Below, in pieces: positions 53,026-60,221 of a DNA stretch of 64,000 bases. Every line of letters begins with the position of its first letter. The first letter of the stretch is position 1. Made by a program: the position numbers and the translations under genes. The notes under the pieces are model-generated. The model was not told the origin of the DNA, made no database searches, and saw only the letters and a program-made list of their open reading frames with translations. The stretch is from JAJDUF01 sp965238265 (GTDB taxonomy: Bacteria; Chloroflexota; UBA11872; UBA12225; JAJDUF01). Where the stretch lies: contig OZ250185.1 in the NCBI GenBank assembly GCA_965238265.1, positions 3,410,001-3,474,000 on the forward strand, read 5' to 3'.

Positions 53026-53054
53026 CGGTCATTCCCGCTTTCGCGGGAATCCAC
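53026..53054. repeat. Palindromic repeat family B
   Basis: CATTCCCGCTTTCGCGGGAAT with CCAC at its end, 30 bases after nfi. A short family-A-like block (CGGAGGGGCCATAGGCGGG) follows to 53090. Confidence 0.75.
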
Positions 53055-53108
53055 GTCCCCCCGCCGCCGCGGAGGGGCCATAGGCGGGCTAGGGCTACCG
53101 CCCGTCGT

Positions 53109-53360
53109 TCACTTGCCATCAATGACGCGCCAATAGCGGTCGAAGAAGAGCGTATCGTAGAGCGTCGAGCCGACCAGGATAAGCACCACGAGCACCAAGG
53201 CCGCCGCCGCGGCCGGCCCCATCCACAGACTGAGGCCGGCCGGCCGGGGCAGGAAGGTGACGACGACGAAGAGCACCCCGACCACGGCCAAGCGGATGAC
53301 GAGGCGAGCGAGGTGACGGTAGCGGCGCCGCTGCTGCTCCGTGGCTGCGGTGACAGGCAT
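53109..53360 (-). CDS. Small two-helix membrane protein
   Basis: An 83-residue protein. Basic start (EQQRRRYRHLARL), helices about 20-41 (LVIRLAVVGVLFVVVTFL) and 50-69 (AAAAALVLVVLILVGSTLY), and a charged end FDRYWRVIDGK. No family recognised. A GAAAGGA site precedes the ATG at 53360. Confidence 0.65.
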   Translation of the reverse strand: MPVTAATEQQRRRYRHLARLVIRLAVVGVLFVVVTFLPRPAGLSLWMGPAAAAALVLVVLILVGSTLYDTLFFDRYWRVIDGK

Positions 53361-53436
53361 CGTTCCGGTCCTTTCACTGCCGCATGCGCCTGGCTAGTCC
53401 TTAGCAAGCCGGCCTCAGGTCCTGGTCACACACCCC

Positions 53437-53466
53437 TTGACAGGCGGCGCCGGCCGCCCCTATTAT
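53437..53466 (+). promoter_or_regulatory. Strong sigma70-like promoter of a leader RNA
   Basis: TTGACA (53437-53442), 18-base GC-rich spacer, TATTAT (53461-53466). The spacer is itself close to palindromic (GGCGGCGCCGGCCGCC), so a repressor could bind there. Transcription should start near 53473. Confidence 0.65.
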
Positions 53467-53517
53467 AGAAGTAGAGGAGCGATGGCTCCCAAATCCACAG
53501 CGGAAGGAGGCGAGACT

Positions 53518-53580
53518 GTGATCGTTTTGCTTCGTAAGTATCCGTTGTCGGTCCTCGGGAGATGGCAAGTAGACTGTTAG
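53518..53580 (+). CDS. 20-residue leader peptide
   Basis: GTG start with AAGGAGG exactly 7 bases upstream, the best ribosome site in this part of the window. The peptide is VIVLLRKYPLSVLGRWQVDC (first residue Met in vivo), ending at TAG 53580, two bases before a perfect hairpin. An in-frame ATG at 53482 would add 12 residues. The peptide is not recognised. A regulatory rather than structural role is inferred from its position. Confidence 0.45.
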   Translation: MIVLLRKYPLSVLGRWQVDC

Positions 53581-53722
53581 TGCCCCTGTACCAGAGTGTA
53601 CAGGGGCTTGCGACCCCGGACAGCCCCCCCTTTGACGGTTCCGAAAGGGTGTCGCGTAGGTGCCCGGAACGTCCGGCCTCGTTGAGGCACGCGGGAAGCC
53701 TCGTCCGGCAAGGTGATCAACA

Positions 53723-53769
53723 CGAGGCAGGTACCATCGGTTGGTGGTATCTGCCTCGCTTTCTTTGTT
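53723..53769 (+). terminator. Intrinsic terminator of the leader RNA
   Basis: CGAGGCAG plus GTACCA pairs with TGGTAT plus CTGCCTCG (14 bp with one G-T pair) around loop TCGGTTGG, followed by CTTTCTTTGTT at 53759-53769. Confidence 0.8.
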
Positions 53770-53820
53770 CTGCCGATGGCTGCACCAATCGGCGGCCGGG
53801 GTTGATGGCACCCGACACCA

Positions 53821-54024
53821 ATGAGCGAGCTATCCGCCGCACACCAGTTCCTCTGCCCCTATTGCTATAAGCAGTTGCGGCGGCGCACCGACTTTTGCTC
53901 GCGCTGTAGATTGCCGATCAAGCCTGGCGATGCCCATGCCACCACCGGCGGGCAGTTGCTCGGCTCCCAGTCACAACCCGGACGCTGGTGGCGTCGGCTC
54001 CGGCGCCTCTGGCGCTGGTGGTGA
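53821..54024 (+). CDS. Small zinc-ribbon protein
   Basis: A 67-residue protein with FLCPYCYKQLRRRTDFCSRCRLPI, two CxxC knuckles forming a zinc ribbon, and a basic Trp/Arg-rich tail (RWWRRLRRLWRWW) that could bind membrane or nucleic acid. The start lacks a good ribosome site. It lies 52 bases after the leader-RNA terminator, so it may be expressed by read-through. Confidence 0.55.
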   Translation: MSELSAAHQFLCPYCYKQLRRRTDFCSRCRLPIKPGDAHATTGGQLLGSQSQPGRWWRRLRRLWRWW

Positions 54025-54083
54025 GAGTAGCCTGACCCGCGTGCTGTGAGAGCACACCACGCGGTCTCGAACGATGTATGCTG

Positions 54084-54089
54084 TATAAT
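54084..54089 (+). promoter_or_regulatory. -10 box of the tRNA-Gly gene
   Basis: A perfect TATAAT 14 bases before the tRNA 5' end. The -35 region is not well conserved. Confidence 0.5.
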
Positions 54090-54103
54090 GACCGGTGTAG
54101 CAC

Positions 54104-54177
54104 GCGGGGGTAGCTCAGTCTGGTAGAGCTCCTGCCTTCCAAGCAGGTTGTCGCGGGTTCGAGTCCCGTCTCCCGCT
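54104..54177 (+). tRNA. tRNA-Gly (anticodon TCC)
   Basis: Acceptor GCGGGGG/CTCCCGC (one G-T pair), D arm TAGCTCAGTCTGGTAGAGC, anticodon stem CCTGC.../GCAGG with loop CTTCCAA giving anticodon TCC, and T arm CGGGTTCGAGTCCCG. CCA is not encoded. Its 3' end points to the second MBL cassette. Confidence 0.95.
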
Positions 54178-54195
54178 CCGTCAGCCCGCTCCAGT

Positions 54196-54292
54196 GCCTC
54201 ACCCCCCGGCCCCTCCCCTGGCCCTTCCCCGTTGCGACAGGGGAGGAAATCCCGCCCCCTGGAGCGGGGGGGCCATAGGGGGGCCGGGAACC
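54196..54292. repeat. Intergenic repeat family A
   Basis: CTCACCCCCCGGCCCCTCCC, GGGGAGGAAATCCCGCCCCC and GGAGCGGGGGGGCCATAGGG directly between tRNA-Gly and the small membrane-protein gene. Confidence 0.75.
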
Positions 54293-54481
54293 CTACCTCT
54301 TTCTCGACCGCAGCATCCACAGTATGTTCAGTCCGGCGATCACCGCCGCTGCAAGCCAGAGGAGCGTGCCGCCATTCGCATTGACCTGCAAGCCAACAAA
54401 CAGCCCCACATAGAACACCACAAACGCGAGCAGGAACAACAGCACGTGGGCAGTGGTTTTTAGCGCCGGAGACATCATCAT
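54293..54481 (-). CDS. Small two-helix membrane protein
   Basis: A 62-residue protein with two helices (HVLLFLLAFVVFYVGLFVGL and TLLWLAAAVIAGLNILWML) and a basic end RSRKR. A GGGAGGG site lies just before three consecutive ATG codons (54481, 54478, 54475); the third has the best spacing. No family recognised. Confidence 0.65.
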   Translation of the reverse strand: MMMSPALKTTAHVLLFLLAFVVFYVGLFVGLQVNANGGTLLWLAAAVIAGLNILWMLRSRKR

Positions 54482-54713
54482 CCCTCCCTGGGCCTAGGGA
54501 GATTGTCCACTAGCCGCCCGCAGCGCGTCAAGCAAGCGCGCCGGCGGTTGCATTGGCACCACAAGCCGGCATTGCCAACGCTACCAGCACCCGGACTAGC
54601 TTGATCTGCTCTGGGACTAACGAGCCTGCACTCCCGCGGGCTTGGCCCCGCTCCGAGCGGATTCGAGCAGGTATGGGGCAGGATCACGGATTAGAGCTAT
54701 ACTGCATCCCACT

Positions 54714-55367
54714 ATGGGGACGCCGCCGATCGCCCTGGAAGGGGCGAGCATAGTATTCATCGGCTCCTTCAACCCAGCCATCTTTCATCCGTCCTGGTAT
54801 GTGGCGGAGGGACTGCGGAGCAAGACTGAGCTGGAGAATGCCGAAGTCGGTGTCATTACGGGCGACATGTGCTCATTCCGAACAGAGCAATATGCGCTTC
54901 ATGCTCTCAATAACAGATTTATGATTTCTACCACACAGGTGCCACTCTACGATTCACTGCGAGACCTTGCAGTCGGAACATTCAGGATTCTCAGACACAC
55001 ACCTCTTGCTAAACTGGGGCTAAACCGAGAAGTCCACTTTCGGCTGGATTCTGAGGAAGTCTGGCACGCTATCGGGCATAAGTTCGCCCCCAAGCAGCAC
55101 TGGCAGCCTATCCTGAAAAACCCGGGAATGCGTGCCCTTATGATCGAGGGGATGCGGCCCGATGGTTTAGCTGGTGCTGTGAATGTGCGCGTTGAGCCGT
55201 CGAATAGGGTTGAGAACGGGTTGTTCGTTGAGATCAACGATCACTTTGAGGTTGAAGACACCTTGGCCAGGAGCGCGAACGCTATACTGAGCACAGCAGA
55301 AGAGCAGTGGACTGAATCGCTGCGACGATCGGATGAGATAATCCAGCATATAGGGGGCTTGTGCTAA
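54714..55367 (+). CDS. TIGR04255-like protein, first gene of the three-gene MBL cassette
   Basis: A 217-residue protein: LEGASIVFIGSFNPAIFHPSWY, then GTFRILRHTPLAKLGLNREVHFRLDSEEVWHAIGHKFAPKQHW, then GMRPDGLAGAVNVRVEPSNRV and GLFVEINDHFEVED. The VFIGSFNPAIFHPSW start and the repeated beta-strand pattern recall sporadically distributed TIGR04255-type proteins. ATG 54714 was preferred over 54642. It is AT-richer than its neighbours. Its stop overlaps the next gene's ATG by one base (TAATG), so translation is coupled. Function unknown. Confidence 0.65.
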   Translation: MGTPPIALEGASIVFIGSFNPAIFHPSWYVAEGLRSKTELENAEVGVITGDMCSFRTEQYALHALNNRFMISTTQVPLYDSLRDLAVGTFRILRHTPLAKLGLNREVHFRLDSEEVWHAIGHKFAPKQHWQPILKNPGMRALMIEGMRPDGLAGAVNVRVEPSNRVENGLFVEINDHFEVEDTLARSANAILSTAEEQWTESLRRSDEIIQHIGGLC

Positions 55368-55981
55368 TGTCGCCAGTGTGGTCACGCCCATCATTGATAA
55401 GTATTCTAGGGCCACATGAAGGCACATCCGAACACACGAAGCCGCGTCCAGGGGATACGAGCAGGTCGGTTGAGTTCGTGCAGCGTCGTAACGCGATGTC
55501 TCCCCCTGAGGTAGGTATAGGTGCGGCAAATACGCCCGATGTTCAGCCTTCCGAGTTGGGCTACATGGCATTGACGGCAGATACCTCAGTTACGGAGACA
55601 CAGACTGCTGCGCCGCCAAGACACCGGAGACTCCCTACCCCTGAGGGTCCGCGCGAGCATTTCGATATCAAGGGCAAGTGGCAAGGACATGTCGTGTCCG
55701 TAGGCGAGGAGACCTTCACCGCGATCATCAAAGACGTTCTTGAGCAGTCGCCCGACGAGGAGGTGGAGATCTATCTTGAGGAAATATCCCCAGATGATCG
55801 CCCACTGGTGGCCCCGGGGGCTCACTTCTATTGGGCTATCGGCTACCGGGACGTGATCGGTGGTCCTCGGATGCGTGCCTCCCTTATCACGATGCAACGT
55901 TTACCTGGCTGGACCGCTGACGATTTGCGCGAGGCCCAAGGCTGGGCAGCACGCATACAACAGTTAGCGGAGTATGCCTGA
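55367..55981 (+). CDS. Second gene of the MBL cassette, function unknown
   Basis: A 204-residue protein. The first ~95 residues are poorly ordered (Pro/Thr-rich, RRNAMSPPEVG to APPRHRRLPTPEG). The rest, FDIKGKWQGHVVSVGEETFTAIIKDVLEQSPDEEVEIYLEEISPDDRPLV..., looks like a small beta-barrel domain followed by a helix (WTADDLREAQGWAARIQQL). It starts on the stop of the first gene (TAATG) and overlaps the third gene by 8 bases, so the three are translated together. No known family recognised. Confidence 0.6.
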   Translation: MSPVWSRPSLISILGPHEGTSEHTKPRPGDTSRSVEFVQRRNAMSPPEVGIGAANTPDVQPSELGYMALTADTSVTETQTAAPPRHRRLPTPEGPREHFDIKGKWQGHVVSVGEETFTAIIKDVLEQSPDEEVEIYLEEISPDDRPLVAPGAHFYWAIGYRDVIGGPRMRASLITMQRLPGWTADDLREAQGWAARIQQLAEYA

Positions 55982-56800
55982 TCTCACCACACCACCTCGT
56001 GCCGACGAGGTGGTGGTCTCGCTATTCGGCCCAGGATTCGGTGAGTGCATCCTCGTGCATCTGGGTTCCGGAAACTGGATGCTGGTTGACTCGTGCTTCG
56101 ACCAGCGGCGTCGCGTGCAGCCAGCCCTAGCATACCGGCGGCGGATAGGCCGTGACCCGGCCTCCACAGTGCGGCTTATCGTCGCTACGCACTGGCACTG
56201 TCGCCGTCCGACGCTTCAGTCACACGGGCAATTCAAGCCATCGGTCGTCTTCTTCCACAACCGGGCGACTCACCGCGGCACTTACCGGCACCCTCGCCCA
56301 ACGACACCGCAGTTGTCCTCTGGGTAAGCATTGGCTGCACAGCCATCCTGCTGGGTGCGGATTTGGAGAAAACGGCTAATCCTCATACGGGCTGGACGTG
56401 TGTCGTCAACGACCACGAAAGCCGACGACCTGGAGCGCGGGCAGAGGTGTTCAAGGTTGCACATCACGGTTCGTCCAATGCTCATGACGACCGTGTATGG
56501 GATCGTATGCTGATGGCGCCTCCGTTTGCGCTCCTGACACCCTTTGTGCGCGGGAATGTGCGTTTACCTTCCGCTGACGACTGTGCGCGGACCAACTCGG
56601 CAACACCCCGCGCCTACATTTGTGGGCCGCCGACTGTCCGATCTGCGGTGAGACAGTCGGGAGTCGTCGAGAAGATGATGGCTGAGGTAACAAGAGAGCG
56701 CCACGAGATAGCCGGGGGATGCGGCCAGATTCGCTTACGCAAGGCCAACGCTCTGCAGCAGAGCCAGAGTTGGTCGGTGGATCTATTCGCGGGGGGCTAG
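55974..56800 (+). pseudogene. ComEC-like MBL protein, third gene of the cassette, internally deleted
   Basis: The first frame encodes EVVVSLFGPGFGECILVHLGSGNWMLVDSCFD and reaches LIVATHWH, the start of the metal-binding HxHxDH motif, then breaks. A second frame gives SPNDTAVVLWVSIGCTAILLGADLEKT, EVFKVAHHGSSNAHDDRVW and PFALLTPFVRGNVRLPS, the C-terminal half with the later metal ligands. The remainder of the HxHxDH motif and what I estimate as about 100 residues after it are missing near 56195-56205. So the protein cannot be active as read. Either the cassette is decaying or the assembly dropped a segment. Confidence 0.75.
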
Positions 56801-57019
56801 CTCGCTTGCCGCTGTGGCCCGCGCTCTGTAATCACACCTCACTCAATCACCATACTCCCTATACCCGCCTCTTGTACCTGCTAGTGCTCTTGCCCGTATC
56901 CCACCTGTACTGCTTACTCTCTGGAGTAGGCAGAGATTGGTGCGCTCCTGCTGCGCCTCTGCCAAGCGCAAGGGACAGCATGGTACCATCAACCGACTGG
57001 TGCGGAGGAGCGTGACAAG

Positions 57020-57916
57020 GTGATGCAAGCACCCGACGAGATCCGAGATCGGCTGCAGGGGCCGGTCAACTCCTTGCCGACGATCTTCACGCGCGATGGT
57101 GGGCTAGATCACCAGGGTATCCGGGCCGCTATTGATCGCACCATCGCCAACGGCGGCAACGTCATTATGCTGACCTGGGGCGATAGCCTCATCTCGCTCC
57201 TGACCGACGACGAGGTGGCAGCGGTACACCGGACGGTGATCGAGCACGTGGGCCACCGGGCCGTGACCATCGCCTGTGACAACATGTGGGGGCTGAACAA
57301 GGCCCTGGAGTTCGGCCGCTACGTCCGCGAGCTGGGGTTTGATCTGTATATGGTCCGGCCCGCAGCGTGGCCGGGGGCGCTCGGCACACCCGAAACGCTG
57401 GCAGAGTATTATCGGGCCGTCGCCGCCGAGATGCGCGTGATGCTAGTGGGCGACGTGCCGCTCCGGACCTGCGGGCTGATCGAAGACGAGCCGAACGTCT
57501 TGGCCTTCAAAGAGGACTTCGGGTTGGACTACGCGCACGAGGTGCTAATGCGCTGGGGCGACCGCTGGACGATGGTCGGCGGCGGCGCGATGAAGCGCCA
57601 CCATCTCCTCTGGCCACACGGCTGCTACGCCTGGCTGGATGTCTTCATCCGCTGCCATGCCGAGCCATGCCTGACGTACTGGCAGGCAATCCAACGCAAT
57701 GATGCTGCCGCCGCGTGGGCCACCATCAGGCGCTACGAGCAGCCGCTCTGGCAGGAGGCTCGCCGAGTGCGTTACGGCTTTGACGGGCTGATGGCCCATG
57801 CCCTGCTGGAAATCTACGGTGTGGCACCGCGCTGGCGACGGGCGCCGGCGCCGAACGCCACCGATGACGAGATGGAGGCCCTACGCGCCTTCTTGCACGA
57901 TACCGGCTTGCTCTAG
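57020..57916 (+). CDS. Dihydrodipicolinate synthase (DapA) family aldolase
   Basis: A 298-residue TIM-barrel protein: VNSLPTIFTRDGGLDHQGIRAAIDRTIANGGNVIML, then LGFDLYMVRPAAWPGALGTPETLAEYYRAVAAEM, and NVLAFKEDFGLDYAHEVLM, where the Lys of FKED is the Schiff-base lysine. Not the true DapA, because the usual Y...K sequence context differs; more likely an aldolase/lyase for a sugar acid or hydroxy acid. GTG 57020 is followed directly by ATG 57023. A GGAGGAG site precedes. A tiny membrane protein and the aminotransferase follow on the same strand. Confidence 0.85.
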   Translation: MMQAPDEIRDRLQGPVNSLPTIFTRDGGLDHQGIRAAIDRTIANGGNVIMLTWGDSLISLLTDDEVAAVHRTVIEHVGHRAVTIACDNMWGLNKALEFGRYVRELGFDLYMVRPAAWPGALGTPETLAEYYRAVAAEMRVMLVGDVPLRTCGLIEDEPNVLAFKEDFGLDYAHEVLMRWGDRWTMVGGGAMKRHHLLWPHGCYAWLDVFIRCHAEPCLTYWQAIQRNDAAAAWATIRRYEQPLWQEARRVRYGFDGLMAHALLEIYGVAPRWRRAPAPNATDDEMEALRAFLHDTGLL

Positions 57917-57931
57917 CCCCGGAGGTCACAG

Positions 57932-58078
57932 ATGAAGCAACGCTATTTAGGCTGGCTCGGCTTGCTCGGGCTGCTTGGTGCCCTGGGCCTCGTAGCCGGC
58001 GAGCCAGCATTCTTCGGTCTCTTTGGGCTTTTCGCCCTGTTCAGCTCGAAAGACAGGCCGGAAGGCGGCGAAAGCTAG
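57932..58078 (+). CDS. 48-residue membrane protein
   Basis: A small ORF with GGAGG 7 bases before ATG 57932. The sequence RYLGWLGLLGLLGALGLVAG and FFGLFGLFALF forms two short hydrophobic helices, then a charged tail SSKDRPEGGES. It resembles DUF3796-type peptides. It lies in the operon between the DapA-like gene and the aminotransferase. Confidence 0.55.
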   Translation: MKQRYLGWLGLLGLLGALGLVAGEPAFFGLFGLFALFSSKDRPEGGES

Positions 58079-58118
58079 GTTGTGTTGACAGGACGATGGC
58101 CGGAAGGGAGCACCAGGC

Positions 58119-59465
58119 ATGACGACCCAGACAACCCCTCGCGGTGTCCAGCGCTCGCTCGACCTCTATCAGCAGGCGCTCCACCTCATTCCTGGCGCCA
58201 CGCAGCTCATCAGCCGGCGGCCGACGCGCTTTGCCTACGGGGTCAGCCCCGTCTATGCGGACCGGGCAAAGGGTGCGCGCGTCTGGGACGTGGACGGCAA
58301 CGAGTTCCTCGATTGGATGAGCTCCGTGGGAGCCATCGTCTTGGGCTATGCCGATGACGTGGTGGATGCTGCCGTCAAGGAGCAGATTGATGCCAGCGCC
58401 ATTTATACCCTCAACCACGAGCGGGAGATCGAGCTGGCCGAGGAGCTGGTCCGCACGATCCCTAGCGCCGAGATGGTGCGCTATGCCAAGGGCGGCGGCG
58501 AGGCCTGCGCCATCGCCATACGCATCGCGCGCGGCACGACGGGGCGGGATAAGGTGCTCTTTTGCGGTTACCACGGCTGGCACGACTGGTATTTGGCCGC
58601 CAACCTCGCGCCGGACGACCGGCTCGACGACCACCTCTTTCCGGGGATCGAGCCAATCGGGGTGCCGCAAGGGCTGGCCGGCACGAGCTACCCGTTCCCC
58701 TACGGTGATCTGCCCGCACTGGAGCAGCTCTTGCAGCAGCACGCCGGCGAAGTGGCCGCCATCATCATGGAGCCGATGCGCTCGTCGCGTCCACCGGCCG
58801 GGTATCTGGAGGGCGTGCGCGCGCTTGCCACGCGCGAGCGGGTCGTGCTGATCTTCGACGAGGTGTCGTCGGGCTTTCGGCCAGCACTCGGCGGTGTGCA
58901 GGAGTATCTCGGCATCACCCCCGACATGACGGTGCTGGCTAAGGCGATGTCCAACGGCTACGCGATGGGGGCGGTCGTCGGCCAGCGCTGGGTGATGGAG
59001 CCGGCCAGCCGCATGTTCATCTCCAGCACGTACTGGAGCGATACGCTCGGCATCACCGCGGCGCTGACGACCATCCGCGAGCTACGGCAGCGCCAGGCGA
59101 TTGCCCACATCCATCATATCGGCCGGTTGCTCAAAGCCGGGATCAATGGCGCACTCGACGAGGTGGAGCTTGAGGGGGAATGCGCCGGGGCCGACTGGCA
59201 CCCGACACTGCACCTCCGCGTCGCCGACCCCACGCTCCGCCAGCAAGTCCTCACGCTCTACATCCAGGAGATGGCCAAGCGGGGCATTATCGCCCCCCAC
59301 GCCTTCTACGTGAACGCCGCCCATACGGACGAGGACGTGGCGCATACGGTAGCGGCGGCGCAGGAGGCCTTCACCATCATCCGCGTGGCCCTGGAAAGCA
59401 ACCACGTGGCCGAGCGGCTGGAGACGCAGATCGTTGCAGAACCGTTCCGGCGGCTCGTGACGTAA
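58119..59465 (+). CDS. Class III PLP aminotransferase (glutamate-1-semialdehyde aminomutase-like)
   Basis: A 448-residue fold-I PLP enzyme: PGATQLISRRPTRFAYG, VWDVDGNEFLDWMSSVGAIVLGY, KGGGEACAIAIRIARGTTGR, FCGYHGWHDWY, and the active-site lysine in DMTVLAKAMSNGYAMGAVVG. It is similar to HemL but longer, with different C-terminal sequence, and there are no heme genes nearby. It probably transaminates another substrate; the DapA-like aldolase two genes upstream may make that substrate. Confidence 0.88.
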   Translation: MTTQTTPRGVQRSLDLYQQALHLIPGATQLISRRPTRFAYGVSPVYADRAKGARVWDVDGNEFLDWMSSVGAIVLGYADDVVDAAVKEQIDASAIYTLNHEREIELAEELVRTIPSAEMVRYAKGGGEACAIAIRIARGTTGRDKVLFCGYHGWHDWYLAANLAPDDRLDDHLFPGIEPIGVPQGLAGTSYPFPYGDLPALEQLLQQHAGEVAAIIMEPMRSSRPPAGYLEGVRALATRERVVLIFDEVSSGFRPALGGVQEYLGITPDMTVLAKAMSNGYAMGAVVGQRWVMEPASRMFISSTYWSDTLGITAALTTIRELRQRQAIAHIHHIGRLLKAGINGALDEVELEGECAGADWHPTLHLRVADPTLRQQVLTLYIQEMAKRGIIAPHAFYVNAAHTDEDVAHTVAAAQEAFTIIRVALESNHVAERLETQIVAEPFRRLVT

Positions 59466-59505
59466 CGCATCGTCAGCGAGCAACCATAAGCTAACCGCCG
59501 CCAGG

Positions 59506-59805
59506 GTGGAAGTATCGTTCAGAACGGCTCGGCTGCGGCGGAACTACGAAGAGTCAGCCAGGGCAATCCGACAGTGGGGGCCGGACGTCGGGCGAAAGCA
59601 CATCACCCGTATAAACCAGTCCTATGCGGTCAGAGACTTGCAAGAGGCATACAACATCCGGTCGCTGCGCCTGCATCATCTGAAGGGAGCGAGGGAAGGG
59701 GAGTTGTCTATCTACCTGACAGGCTGGTGGCGCCTCATCGTGACGAAGGGCGACACGGAGGAGAGCGTCATCATAAGGGAGGTGAGCAACCATTATGACG
59801 ACTAG
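59506..59805 (+). CDS. higB: HigB-type RelE superfamily toxin
   Basis: A 99-residue toxin starting VEVSFRTARLRRNYEESARAIRQWGPDVGRKHITRINQSYAVRDLQEAYNIRSLRLHHLKGAREGELSIYLTGWWRLIV. This is the plasmid-maintenance-killer/HigB pattern. It precedes its antitoxin (toxin first, as usual for HigBA) and overlaps it by 11 bases. Confidence 0.88.
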   Translation: MEVSFRTARLRRNYEESARAIRQWGPDVGRKHITRINQSYAVRDLQEAYNIRSLRLHHLKGAREGELSIYLTGWWRLIVTKGDTEESVIIREVSNHYDD

Positions 59806-60117
59806 GAATCCGCGTGTGTTGTCGGACATGCCGATTCCCCCGGGCGAAGTACTGGCGGAGGAGCTCGAAGCTCGCGGAATGACCCAGAAGGAGCTCGCGG
59901 CAAGGCTCGGCCGGCCGGCACAGGCAATAAACGAGATCATCAAGGCGAAGAAGGCCATCACCCCGGAGACTGCCATCGGGCTGGAGCAGGTGCTCGGGAT
60001 TGACGCCCAGTTCTGGACCAACCTCGAAGCCGACTACCGCCTGACACTGGCGAGGATCGTGACCGGGACGCACGTGCAGCTAAGATGCACCTTGAGCACT
60101 TACCGAGTCGGGCCTAG
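59795..60117 (+). CDS. higA: HigA-type XRE antitoxin (frameshifted tail)
   Basis: The helix-turn-helix is PIPPGEVLAEELEARGMTQKELAARLGRPAQAINEIIKAKKAITPETAIGLEQVLGIDAQFWTNLEADYRLTLAR. In the first frame the protein then turns into nonsense to 60256, overlapping gpsA. A second frame continues naturally as DRDRDARAAKMHLEHLPSRA and stops at TAG 60115-60117. A base seems to be missing near 60050-60057. Partner of the HigB toxin. Confidence 0.8.
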
Positions 60118-60221
60118 AGGGACAAACTCAGAACCGGCCCGGCTCTTTCAGCCTCGCCTCCTGCTCCCCACCACCCCCCGGTGGACTCCCCGGTGCTATC
60201 GCTCGGTGATGGAGAGGGGGC

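Larger units (their letters stand above)
53473..53769 (+). ncRNA. Leader/small RNA with peptide ORF, hairpins and intrinsic terminator
   Basis: About 297 bases from the predicted start to the end of a strong terminator. In order: a 20-codon ORF with an excellent ribosome site (53504-53580), a perfect 10-bp hairpin right after its stop (GCCCCTGTAC/GTACAGGGGC, loop CAGAGT, 53582-53607), a GC-rich middle with further small stems (GCCTCGTTGAGGC at 53674-53686), and the terminator at 53723-53769. It does not match 6S, tmRNA, RNase P or SRP RNA by eye. The layout resembles attenuation of a downstream gene by translation of a leader peptide. The zinc-ribbon gene at 53821 is the nearest target. Confidence 0.5.

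Noticed and set aside
53473..53769. 6S RNA, tmRNA, SRP RNA or T-box leader
   Set aside because: No tmRNA ends, no SRP GGAAG core, no RNase P block, and the T-box AGGGTGGNACCGCG is not matched beyond AAAGGGTG.
55367..55981. Ubiquitin-conjugating (E2-like) protein in a CBASS-like system
   Set aside because: No catalytic Cys context and no E1/JAB or cyclase gene in the trio.
58119..59465. True hemL glutamate-1-semialdehyde aminomutase
   Set aside because: Length and C-terminal sequence differ and no heme genes are nearby.
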